Positions 8,636 through 16,597 of a stretch of DNA of 64,000 nucleotides are shown piece by piece. The stretch is from positions 1 through 64,000 of the forward strand of contig JAKASR010000004.1 in assembly GCA_021818955.1 (NCBI GenBank). The letters run 5' to 3'. A program made the translations under genes and the position numbers. Within the stretch, counting starts at the first letter, position 1. The number at the start of each line of letters is the position of its first letter. The notes beneath the pieces were generated by a model. The model saw only the letters and a program-made list of their open reading frames with translations, had not been told where the DNA came from and did not search any database. This DNA is from Acidobacteriota bacterium. Its GTDB lineage: Bacteria > Acidobacteriota > Terriglobia > Terriglobales > SCQP01.

Positions 8636-10183
8636 TTGGCGTTCCTTTTTTTAATGTCCGCGGCCTGGGCGGCGCCGCCGGCCAAGGCCGCGCAGCCAGC
8701 CGCGCCCGCGAGGCCGCGCGAGCGCGCCGTCACCACGCAAGGCGCGGTCACGGCGGGCGGACGCCGCCTGGCTTATACCGCGACCGCCGGCACGCTGTTG
8801 CTTTACGGCGCGCATCATCAGCCGACGGCCAGCATGTTTTATATTGCCTATACCGAAAATGGCGCCGCGGCCGACTCACGGCCGCTGACCTTTGCTTATA
8901 ACGGCGGCCCCGGTTTCGCTTCCGCGCTGGTGGATATTGGCGGCTTCGGGCCGCGCAAAATCGTCTGGCCGGCTCCCGGCCAGATCGCGGCGGAACAGCC
9001 GCCTTATCGCCTGGAGGAAAATCCCGATACGCTGCTGGCCTCAACCGACCTGGTGTTTATCGACGCGGTGGGCACCGGCTACAGCCGCATCGTGGGCCAG
9101 GGAAAGCCGCGGATGTTTTACGGCATCGAGGCCGACGCCCGCGCCATGTCGCAATTCATCGAGCGCTACGTCCACCGCTACCATCGCTGGAACTCGCCCA
9201 AATTTTTGCTGGGCGAAAGCTATGGCACCACGCGCTCGGCGGTGATGGCGCAGGACCTGGTCGCGCGAGGCGTCTATCTCAACGGCATCATTCTCTGTTC
9301 GACCGTGCTGGATTTTCCGACGATTAATTTCACCGCCGGCAACGATCTGCCCTACGCGTTGTATTTGCCCTCGTATGCCGCCGTCGCCTGGTATCATCAC
9401 CGCCTGCATCCGCAGCCCGCCAGTCTGGCGGCGCTGGTGAAGCAAGCGGAGCATTTTGCCGCGGGACGCTATCTGGAGGCGCTGTTTGCCGGCGATGCGC
9501 TCGACGCCGGCGGACGCGCCGCGATCGCCGCCCGCCTGGCACAGTTGACCGGGATTCCCGCCGCCACCTGGCTGCGGGCCCGGTTGCGGATGACATTGCC
9601 GGTGTTTATGCGCCGTCTGCTCGGCCCGGAAGGGCCCATGACCGGGCGCTACGATGCCCGCTTCACTACGCCCGAACTGCAGCCGCTGTCGCCGCGTCCC
9701 GGACGCGGCGCCGCCGGCGCCGCCACCACCGCCATCTGGGGCGCGATTACCGCCAGCTTCGACAACTATCTCAGTCAAACGCTGCACTATTCCAGCTCGC
9801 GGCTGTATCAACAGCAGAGCGGGGCCGTGTTCCGCGCCTGGAGCTGGCGCTACCGCTCTCCGCTGAACGCGCTGGGCAGCGGCGTCGGCAATTTGCAATC
9901 GCGCAACGTCGCCCCGGCGCTGGCCCGCGCCATAGGCAACGATCCCGGCATGCAGGTGATGTTCAACAACGGCTATTACGACATGGCCACGCCGTTTTTC
10001 GCCACCCAGTACACGCTGCGGCACATGGGCCTGCGGGCGGGACTGAGCAAAAATGTGCACTGGTACATGTACCCGGTCGGGCACATGCTCTATGTCAATC
10101 CGCAGGTCGAGCCGGTGCTGGCGCGCAATATCGACGACTTCATCGCCGCCGCCACAAGGCAGCGTGGAAACGAGGCACGATAA
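8636..10183 (+). CDS. Exported serine carboxypeptidase (peptidase family S10)
   Basis: An S10 peptidase releases C-terminal amino acids. Numbered from ATG 8654, the oxyanion motif NGGPG lies near residue 84, the nucleophile Ser189 is in GESYG, Asp443 is in NNGYYDMATPF and His477 is in VGHMLYVNP, so the triad is complete. The start is doubtful: ATG 8654 gives MSAAWAAPPAKA with almost no hydrophobic core, while TTG 8636 gives MAFLFLMSAAWAAPPAKA, a better signal peptide, with GCAGGG about ten bases upstream. I chose TTG. The open frame continues upstream through the repeat copy, which would add a basic n-region (VRPKPDAGR). About 510 residues is normal for bacterial S10. A single gene between elements. 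Confidence 0.85.
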   Translation: MAFLFLMSAAWAAPPAKAAQPAAPARPRERAVTTQGAVTAGGRRLAYTATAGTLLLYGAHHQPTASMFYIAYTENGAAADSRPLTFAYNGGPGFASALVDIGGFGPRKIVWPAPGQIAAEQPPYRLEENPDTLLASTDLVFIDAVGTGYSRIVGQGKPRMFYGIEADARAMSQFIERYVHRYHRWNSPKFLLGESYGTTRSAVMAQDLVARGVYLNGIILCSTVLDFPTINFTAGNDLPYALYLPSYAAVAWYHHRLHPQPASLAALVKQAEHFAAGRYLEALFAGDALDAGGRAAIAARLAQLTGIPAATWLRARLRMTLPVFMRRLLGPEGPMTGRYDARFTTPELQPLSPRPGRGAAGAATTAIWGAITASFDNYLSQTLHYSSSRLYQQQSGAVFRAWSWRYRSPLNALGSGVGNLQSRNVAPALARAIGNDPGMQVMFNNGYYDMATPFFATQYTLRHMGLRAGLSKNVHWYMYPVGHMLYVNPQVEPVLARNIDDFIAAATRQRGNEAR

Positions 10184-10280
10184 GCATAGTAGTTAGGCTA
10201 TTTTTGCCGCTTCCGGATCGCGTCCACCGGGCCGGCTGAAACATCCAAGACAGAGCAGGAATCATCCAGCGGAGGCATCC

Positions 10281-10760
10281 ATGAATTGCACGCATTGTGG
10301 CGCGGCCGTGGCCGAGGGCGCGGCTTATTGTCCGAGTTGCGGGAGACCCATGGCCGCCGCCGGCCCAACCTCGTCCGCCGCGCCTGGCACCGGCGCGGCG
10401 GCTGCCCCAACCGCCATTCCGGCCGTGATCAGCATGAACGTGGCGGCGATGCTGGCTTACCTGCTGGGTTTTATCAGCGGCATTATTTTTCTGCTATGGG
10501 AGCCTTATCGCCGCGATCCCCTAGTCCGCTTTCACGCCTGGCAATCGATTTATCTGAGCGCCGTCTGGATCGGCATCCGGATCCTGTTTCAGATTTTTTT
10601 GGCGATCACGCCGGTCGTGTTCTGGACATTTTTCGGGTTGCTGGCGGAACTGGTATCGCTGGCTTTCCTGGCGCTGGTGATCTGGATGATGGTCCAAGCC
10701 TACAAGGGCCAACGCTATAAGCTGCCGATTATCGGCGAACTGGCCGAACAGCGGCAATGA
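10281..10760 (+). CDS. Zinc-ribbon, DUF4870-like small membrane protein
   Basis: The 159-residue protein starts with a zinc ribbon, Cys3-x2-Cys6 and Cys17-x2-Cys20 (NCTHCG...YCPSCG), followed by an Ala/Pro linker and three hydrophobic segments. Between the first two lies LVRFHAWQSIYLS, the signature I associate with DUF4870 membrane proteins. A good ribosome binding site (GCGGAGG) precedes ATG by about six bases. Function of the family is unknown. It stands alone, with a terminator-like hairpin about 40 bases after its stop. Confidence 0.75.
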   Translation: MNCTHCGAAVAEGAAYCPSCGRPMAAAGPTSSAAPGTGAAAAPTAIPAVISMNVAAMLAYLLGFISGIIFLLWEPYRRDPLVRFHAWQSIYLSAVWIGIRILFQIFLAITPVVFWTFFGLLAELVSLAFLALVIWMMVQAYKGQRYKLPIIGELAEQRQ

Positions 10761-10800
10761 TGGCGGTTGCCGGCTAAAAGCTCACTGGACGACAACTGAC

Positions 10801-10840
10801 GCGGCCCGGCCAGTTTTCTGGTTCGGCCGCTAACACTTTT
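10801..10840 (+). terminator. Terminator-like hairpin, probably a decayed repeat element
   Basis: GCGGCCCGGCCAG and CTGGTTCGGCCGC pair around a TTTT loop (13 positions, one mismatch, two G-T), followed by TAACACTTTTTG. It follows the zinc-ribbon gene and precedes the M1 peptidase. The GCGGC...GGCCGCTAAC ends recall the dispersed element, so this may be a diverged fragment of it. Confidence 0.5.
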
Positions 10841-10877
10841 TGTGGTATGCTCCGCGCAGCCATACGGGAGGTTGCCG

Positions 10878-13337
10878 ATGCGCTTCGCGCTTATATTGAG
10901 CCTGCTTGCCGGGTTGGCTCCGGCCCAGACTCCGCTGGCCGCGCTATATCAAAAGGTGCTGAACCCGCAGGTGGACGCCGGGCGGGTGGCGGTGGTCGAA
11001 AACCTGAACTTTCATCGCGACCGGCTGCAATTCCAACTGCTATCAGGCCGATTGGCGCTGGCCCAGCGCGCGGGCGGGCATGTCACTGCCGCGGTTTTTC
11101 AGGGCCAGGGACGACTGGTGGTCGAACCGCCCAACCCGATTGAAGCACAGCAGATGCGGCTGTTTTTGGGGCATGCGGAGATCGCGCTGGAGTTCAACGA
11201 GGCGATTTTCCGTTTTCCCCGCAGCGCCGATTTACTCTCGCGGCTGGGCAAGCAGGCGTTTTTCAAGCCGGCCAGCGATGTCGCCGGCTTCCAACAGGCG
11301 TTCGACCGCAGCGCCAAGCGGATCGAGGCCGAGGGTCTGCCCGAAGCGGCGCGCATTTTGGGCGGCCTCGGCGCCGCCCAGCCGGAAGCTTCCACGCCCT
11401 GGCTGGCCGATTTAAAGACCCGCGGCCATAGCTGGATTGAAGCTGAATTCGATCCGCTCGACAAAGAACCAGTATCGGTGACGCAGATCATACAGCGCGC
11501 CGAAACCGGCATTACCGCCTTCGCCGACACCTGGACGCAATTTCAAGACCGCGCCGAGCGGCAAGCGAACACGGCCCTGGAAGACGAGCATGTCGCGCCG
11601 GCGCACCTGGGCAATTACGACATCCGCCTGCGCGTGCCCGGCAATCTGGACCTGCAGGCACAGGCGGAGATGACGGTGACCGCGCGCACGGCGACCGGAC
11701 CGGGACTGTTCCTGAATCTCGATCCCAACCTGCGCCTGACCGCGGCCACGACTGAAGCCGGCCAGCCGGTGGGCTGGATCCAGCCGAAAAATCCCCAGCG
11801 CATTCCGCCGGCGCGCTATTTCGGCAACTGGCTTTACCTGCAACTGCCGGCGCCGCTCGCGGCCGGACAGAGCATGCGGCTACGCTTGGCTTATCACGGC
11901 AAATATGTCATCACCCGTGTCGGCGACGGCAACTTCTTCGCCCGCAGCATGGGCTGGTATCCCTTCGAACCGTTCGGCGCAGCCATTCACCATGCCCGCT
12001 TCGACCTGCATTTCAACGTCAAAAAAGATTACAGCGTGATCGCCACCGGCAAGCTGGTCAGCCTGAAAAAGGTGAAAGACCGCCGCATCAGCGAATGGCA
12101 AAGCGAGCCGCCCTCGACCGTCGCCGGTTTCGCCATGGGCCGATACAAGGGTTTCGGCGCCAAAATCAAAATGCCGGCAGGTCCCCGGCTGACAGTTGAA
12201 GCGTTCGCCAACACTTCGCCCGACGATTCCTTTCGCGCCATCGAGAACCTGGGCAACATGCCCTATGTCAATGGCAACGGCCAAACGCAATTTGGGTACA
12301 ATAACCTGCCCCCCGGGCTGGCAAACCTGAGCCCCGTCCGGCTGGCGCCCAAAGCGCTGGCTTCGGTCGCCGATGCGGTGCATTTTTTCAGCTTTTTCTT
12401 CGGACCTTATCCTTATAGCAAGCTCGACCTGGTCAATATTCCCGGCGATTACGGCCAAGGCTGGCCCTCGCTGCTCTATCTGAGCTCGCTCAGCTTTCTC
12501 GACAGCACGCAATTGCATGAGCTGGGCGTAGGCGAGGCGGGACTGCGCCAGCTTTCCGACACCTTCCGCGCGCACGAGGTCTCGCACCAGTGGTGGGGGC
12601 ATGTGGTGGGCTGGAACACGGCGCACGATCAATGGCTATCGGAAGGCTTCGCCAACGGCTCGGCGGTGCTGTACGAACAGATCCGGGTCAAGCCCTCGGC
12701 GGCGGTGGCGACGCTCAAGGAATGGCGCCGCGACCTGTTCCAGAAAGATATTTTTGGCCATGTTCCCAACCAGTTGGGCGCGCTCTGGCTGGGCGAGCGC
12801 CTGGGCTCGTCCGTAGATCCACAAGGCTATAACGTGGTGGTCTATGACAAGGGCGGCTATATCTTCACCATGCTGAGGGATATGCTGATCAATCCGCGGC
12901 TGAAAAATCCCTACCAGCCGTTTATCGACATGATGCACGCCTTCACCCGCGCTTACGCCGGTAAGACCGCCTCCACCGCCGATTTTGAAAACATCGCCAA
13001 TCGCTACATGACGCCCATCATGGATATCGATGGCAATCACCGCCTGGACTGGTTTTTCAACGAATACGTCTATCACCGCAAGGTGCCGACCGTCGAATTC
13101 CATTGGAGCGAGACGCCGCGCCCCGGCGGCGGCATCGTGCTGAACCTGCAGATTCAAAACTCCGAGGGCTGGAAGGGCCTGCTGCCGCTCACGCTGCACG
13201 AGGGGCATCACCATAATTTAGCGGTCACGGTCCGGGTGGTGCGTCCCGCAGCGGAGTATCATATTCCCTTGCCCATGCAGTTGAAAAAAGTGGTCGCCAA
13301 CGAATACGAGCAGATGCTGGTGCACGTAAAGCAGTAA
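10878..13337 (+). CDS. Exported M1-family zinc metallopeptidase with atypical GAMEN region
   Basis: ATG 10878 is chosen because CGGGAGG lies seven bases upstream and it opens a clean signal peptide (MRFALILSLLAGLAPAQ); mature protein about 800 residues. Zinc ligands are His566 and His570 in HEVSH and Glu589 in WLSEGF, with the exact HExxH-x18-E spacing of M1. Upstream, the position of the substrate-binding GAMEN loop reads GDYGQGWPSLLYLS, so the Met-Glu-Asn part is missing; this suggests it does not act as a classical aminopeptidase. A catalytic-type Tyr may be in YNVVVYDKGGYIF. Probably periplasmic or secreted. Single gene; its stop is followed four bases later by a repeat element. Confidence 0.85.
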   Translation: MRFALILSLLAGLAPAQTPLAALYQKVLNPQVDAGRVAVVENLNFHRDRLQFQLLSGRLALAQRAGGHVTAAVFQGQGRLVVEPPNPIEAQQMRLFLGHAEIALEFNEAIFRFPRSADLLSRLGKQAFFKPASDVAGFQQAFDRSAKRIEAEGLPEAARILGGLGAAQPEASTPWLADLKTRGHSWIEAEFDPLDKEPVSVTQIIQRAETGITAFADTWTQFQDRAERQANTALEDEHVAPAHLGNYDIRLRVPGNLDLQAQAEMTVTARTATGPGLFLNLDPNLRLTAATTEAGQPVGWIQPKNPQRIPPARYFGNWLYLQLPAPLAAGQSMRLRLAYHGKYVITRVGDGNFFARSMGWYPFEPFGAAIHHARFDLHFNVKKDYSVIATGKLVSLKKVKDRRISEWQSEPPSTVAGFAMGRYKGFGAKIKMPAGPRLTVEAFANTSPDDSFRAIENLGNMPYVNGNGQTQFGYNNLPPGLANLSPVRLAPKALASVADAVHFFSFFFGPYPYSKLDLVNIPGDYGQGWPSLLYLSSLSFLDSTQLHELGVGEAGLRQLSDTFRAHEVSHQWWGHVVGWNTAHDQWLSEGFANGSAVLYEQIRVKPSAAVATLKEWRRDLFQKDIFGHVPNQLGALWLGERLGSSVDPQGYNVVVYDKGGYIFTMLRDMLINPRLKNPYQPFIDMMHAFTRAYAGKTASTADFENIANRYMTPIMDIDGNHRLDWFFNEYVYHRKVPTVEFHWSETPRPGGGIVLNLQIQNSEGWKGLLPLTLHEGHHHNLAVTVRVVRPAAEYHIPLPMQLKKVVANEYEQMLVHVKQ

Positions 13338-13340
13338 GAA

Positions 13341-13487
13341 ATAGGCGCGGAACTTAACCGGAACCCCGCGCGAACCCGGCCTGTGGGCATGGCTGCAGGC
13401 AATTTCTCCGAAATTGAATATGCTGCTGGCAATTTCTCCGAAATTGCCAATGACGAAAACTGCTGCCCGACTCGGCCGTTAACGCTT
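13341..13487 (+). repeat. Dispersed hairpin element, copy 4 (B-C form, module A missing)
   Basis: It starts at ATAGGCGCGG a few bases after the M1 peptidase stop, holds the GGCGCGG/CCCCGCGC hairpin, then two tandem GGCAATTTCTCCGAAATT units (about 13399 and 13431; the second is closed by GCC), and ends ACTCGGCCGTTAACGCTT. The duplicated small hairpin also occurs in copy 2. The rest of this 323-bp gap up to acnA holds an inverted repeat and a promoter-like site. Confidence 0.8.
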
Positions 13488-13567
13488 ATTGAAACAGAAA
13501 CTGAACCGCGAATAAAGCCGACGGATAATTCGCGCAGGCGGAGGGACAAAAGTTTTGTTAATGCCTG

Positions 13568-13591
13568 ACCACGGACAACTCGTCCCGTGGT
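13568..13591. promoter_or_regulatory. Inverted repeat upstream of acnA
   Basis: ACCACGGAC and GTCC-C-GTGGT form a nine-pair stem with one bulged C around a five-base loop. It lies about 40 bases upstream of the TATAAT box of acnA. It may be an operator or a short transcript structure; there is no T-run, so a terminator is less likely. Confidence 0.4.
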
Positions 13592-13628
13592 AGCCAGATC
13601 TTTGGATGCGAAACCCCAAGCGGAAACC

Positions 13629-13634
13629 TATAAT
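13629..13634 (+). promoter_or_regulatory. Perfect -10 box (TATAAT) for acnA
   Basis: TATAAT lies 26 bases before the acnA ATG, giving a short leader. A -35 match at the right distance is poor (TTTGGA is 22 bases upstream), so an activator may be involved. The acnA ribosome binding site GCAGGA lies downstream. Confidence 0.45.
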
Positions 13635-13660
13635 TAAAAGTTAGGCAGGAATGCTGCGCC

Positions 13661-16468
13661 ATGAAAAACAGTTTTGGAGCCCGACAAGTTTTGAACGCCG
13701 GCGCCGCCGGCCGCCCCGAAATCTATCGTCTCGACGCGCTGGAAAAGTCCGGCGTGGGAGCGGTCTCGCGCCTGCCCTACGCATTTAAAATCCTGCTCGA
13801 AAATCTATTGCGCAACGAGGACGGCCGGTTCGTGAAGGCGGACGATATTGCTGCGCTGGCCCGATGGCATCCGAAAAAGAACAGCTTTGAGGGCCTGGGG
13901 CCGGATGGCGGCGGCGCGGTGAAACCGGCCGCGCCCAGCCTGGAGCGCGAAATTGCCTTCGCGCCGGCGCGGGTGCTGTTGCAGGATTTTACCGGCGTGC
14001 CGGCGGTGGCCGACCTGGCGGCGATGCGGGCCGCCCAGGGCGCGCGCGGCGGCGCCCTGGGTGGAGTCAACCCGCTGCAGCCGGTGGAGTTGGTGATCGA
14101 TCATTCCGTCCAGGTGGACCGCTTCGGAACGCGAGACGCACTGGCCTACAATCAGCAGCGCGAATACGAGCGCAATCGCGAACGCTATCTATTCCTGCGC
14201 TGGGGACAACAGGCGTTTCGACGTTTCCGGGTGGTTCCGCCCGGCGCCGGCATCGTTCACCAGGTCAATCTCGAATATCTGGCGCGGGTAGTGATGCACG
14301 CCAAAGTGGGCGGCCGCGAGCTCGCCTATCCGGACACGCTGGTGGGCACCGACTCGCACACTCCCATGGTCAACGGCCTAGGCGTCGTCGGCTGGGGCGT
14401 GGGCGGCATCGAGGCCGAGGCGGCGATGCTCGGCCAGCCCATCTCCATGCTGTTACCGGAAATATTAGGCGTGCGCTTGACCGGACGCCTGCCGCAAGGG
14501 ACTACCGCCACCGACCTGGTGCTGACCGTGACCGAACGGCTGCGCCAGAAGGGCGTGGTGGGGAAATTCATTGAATTTTTCGGCGACGGCGCCGCCACCC
14601 TTTCCGTCGCCGACCGCGCCACGCTGGGCAATATGGCGCCGGAATACGGCGCAACCATCGCCATCTCTCCGATTGACAATGCCACGCTGCATTACCTGCG
14701 CTTCACCCATCGCGAGCCGCGCCGGGTGGAACTGGTCGAGCGCTATGCCAAGGAGCAGGGACTGTTCGGGGGCGCCGCCGAGGAGGCCGCCTACGACGAC
14801 CTGCTCGAAATCAATCTGGCCGCGGTCGAGCCCAGCCTGGCCGGACCGCGCCGCCCGCAAGACCGCGTTCCGCTGCATCAGGCCCCGGCGCAATTCCAGG
14901 CGGCGTTGCCGGGCATGCTGCAAACCCAATCCAAACCGGAAAGCAAGCTGGAGAGCGCGGCCCAAGCGGCCGGCAACGCGCAGGTGAAGGTGCAAATGAA
15001 CGGCGACGCTTTCGACCTGCACCATGGCTCAATCGTGATCGCCGCGATCACCAGTTGCACCAATACTTCGAACCCTTCCGTCATGCTGGCTGCCGGACTG
15101 CTCGCGCGCAAAGCGGTGGAGAAAGGACTGCAGCGCCAGCGTTGGGTCAAAACCAGCCTGGCGCCAGGCTCCAAGGTGGTAACCGACTATCTCACGTCGG
15201 CCGGCTTGCTGCCTTATCTTGAGCAGCTGGGTTTCACGGTCGCCGGCTATGGCTGCACCACCTGTATCGGCAACAGTGGCCCGTTGCCCGATGAAATTGC
15301 CGCCGCAGTGCACGACGGCAAGCTGGTCGCCGCCGCCGTGCTCAGCGGAAACCGCAACTTCGAAGGCCGCATTCATCCCCAGGTGCGCGCCAACTATCTC
15401 GCCTCGCCTCCGCTGGTGGTCGCCTATGCCCTGGCCGGCGACATCAACCGCGACCTCACCCGCGAGCCGGTGGGCATCAATGCCGCCGGCGAACCGGTTT
15501 ATTTGCGCGAACTCTGGCCCACCCCGCAGGAAGTGGCCGAGGCGATTGAAAAACACGTGCAGCGGGAGATGTTCGAGCGGGAATACAGCGCCATCTTCAA
15601 CGGCGACGAGGCTTGGCGCACGCTGCCCGCACCCACCGGCGAGAGTTTCGCCTGGCAAGCGGATTCCACCTACATCCAGCGCCCCCCTTTTCTCGATCCC
15701 GAGCAGGTGCGGCAACTGCCGGAACTGCGCGGCGCGCGCGTGCTGGCCTGGCTGGGAGATAGCGTCACGACCGACCACATTTCGCCCGCCGGCTCCATCG
15801 CCGCCGACAGCCCCGCCGGAAAGTATCTGCAGGAACATGGCGTGAAGCCCGCTGATTTCAACTCCTATGGCTCGCGGCGCGGCAATCACGAGGTGATGGT
15901 GCGCGGCACTTTCGCCAATAACCGCCTGCGCAACCGCCTCGCTCCCGGCACCGAAGGCGGCTGGACACGCCACATGCCTTCGGGCGAGGTCATGACCATC
16001 TATGATGCCGCCATGCGCTACGAACGGGAAACAGTTCCCTGTCTCGTGATCGCAGGAGTGGAGTACGGCTCGGGCTCGAGCCGCGATTGGGCCGCCAAGG
16101 GACCGCGGCTGTTGGGCGTGCGCGCCGTGATTGCCCGGAGCTTCGAGCGCATTCACCGCTCCAATCTGGTCGGAATGGGTATTCTGCCGCTGGAACTTCT
16201 CGAGGGCCAAAGCGCCGAGTCGCTGGGGCTCAGCGGCGAGGAAGCTTACAACATCGCCGGGCTCGATCAGCTCCAGCCCGGCTGCCTGTTAAAAGTGAGC
16301 GTCCAGGACGGACATGGGAGCCAAGCCCGCGAATTCCAAACCCGCGCGCGGCTGGATACTCCCATGGAACTGGCCTACTACCGCGCCGGCGGAATTTTGC
16401 CCTACGTGCTCGAACAACTGGGCGGCGCCGCCGCGGCCAAGGCGGCCGAAATCGAAGAGATCAGCTGA
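13661..16468 (+). CDS. acnA: Aconitate hydratase (AcnA type)
   Basis: Converts citrate to isocitrate in the TCA cycle in the cytosol. The [4Fe-4S] ligands are Cys466 (ITSCTNTSNPSV) and Cys532/Cys535 (YGCTTCIGNSGPL), with the normal spacing. DSHTPMVNGLGVVGWGVGG and the swivelling C-terminal domain (YGSGSSRDWAAKGPRLLGVRAV) are intact. At 935 residues it is slightly longer than usual because of an Ala/Gly-rich loop near residues 85-130 (FEGLGPDGGGAVKP onward). Monocistronic: preceded by its own TATAAT and followed by a convergent ABC-F gene. Confidence 0.95.
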   Translation: MKNSFGARQVLNAGAAGRPEIYRLDALEKSGVGAVSRLPYAFKILLENLLRNEDGRFVKADDIAALARWHPKKNSFEGLGPDGGGAVKPAAPSLEREIAFAPARVLLQDFTGVPAVADLAAMRAAQGARGGALGGVNPLQPVELVIDHSVQVDRFGTRDALAYNQQREYERNRERYLFLRWGQQAFRRFRVVPPGAGIVHQVNLEYLARVVMHAKVGGRELAYPDTLVGTDSHTPMVNGLGVVGWGVGGIEAEAAMLGQPISMLLPEILGVRLTGRLPQGTTATDLVLTVTERLRQKGVVGKFIEFFGDGAATLSVADRATLGNMAPEYGATIAISPIDNATLHYLRFTHREPRRVELVERYAKEQGLFGGAAEEAAYDDLLEINLAAVEPSLAGPRRPQDRVPLHQAPAQFQAALPGMLQTQSKPESKLESAAQAAGNAQVKVQMNGDAFDLHHGSIVIAAITSCTNTSNPSVMLAAGLLARKAVEKGLQRQRWVKTSLAPGSKVVTDYLTSAGLLPYLEQLGFTVAGYGCTTCIGNSGPLPDEIAAAVHDGKLVAAAVLSGNRNFEGRIHPQVRANYLASPPLVVAYALAGDINRDLTREPVGINAAGEPVYLRELWPTPQEVAEAIEKHVQREMFEREYSAIFNGDEAWRTLPAPTGESFAWQADSTYIQRPPFLDPEQVRQLPELRGARVLAWLGDSVTTDHISPAGSIAADSPAGKYLQEHGVKPADFNSYGSRRGNHEVMVRGTFANNRLRNRLAPGTEGGWTRHMPSGEVMTIYDAAMRYERETVPCLVIAGVEYGSGSSRDWAAKGPRLLGVRAVIARSFERIHRSNLVGMGILPLELLEGQSAESLGLSGEEAYNIAGLDQLQPGCLLKVSVQDGHGSQAREFQTRARLDTPMELAYYRAGGILPYVLEQLGGAAAAKAAEIEEIS

Positions 16469-16483
16469 AACGGTGAGTTGCAT

Positions 16484-16521
16484 GCGGCTCGGCCACACTC
16501 AGTTTTAGGCGCTGAGCCACC
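16484..16521 (+). repeat. Degenerate module A of the dispersed element between convergent genes
   Basis: GCGGCTCGGCC is followed by a diverged stretch and then TTTTAGGCGCTGAGCC. GGCTC and GAGCC can pair across the T-run. It sits in the 129-bp gap between the 3' ends of acnA and the ABC-F gene, where a bidirectional terminator would be expected. Confidence 0.5.
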
Positions 16522-16597
16522 CTTCCGGCGCATACCATATTAGAAGGGATTCGAAGCGAGAATCCGTTTCAAAATTAGCGGCACGCCCGGTTCACTT

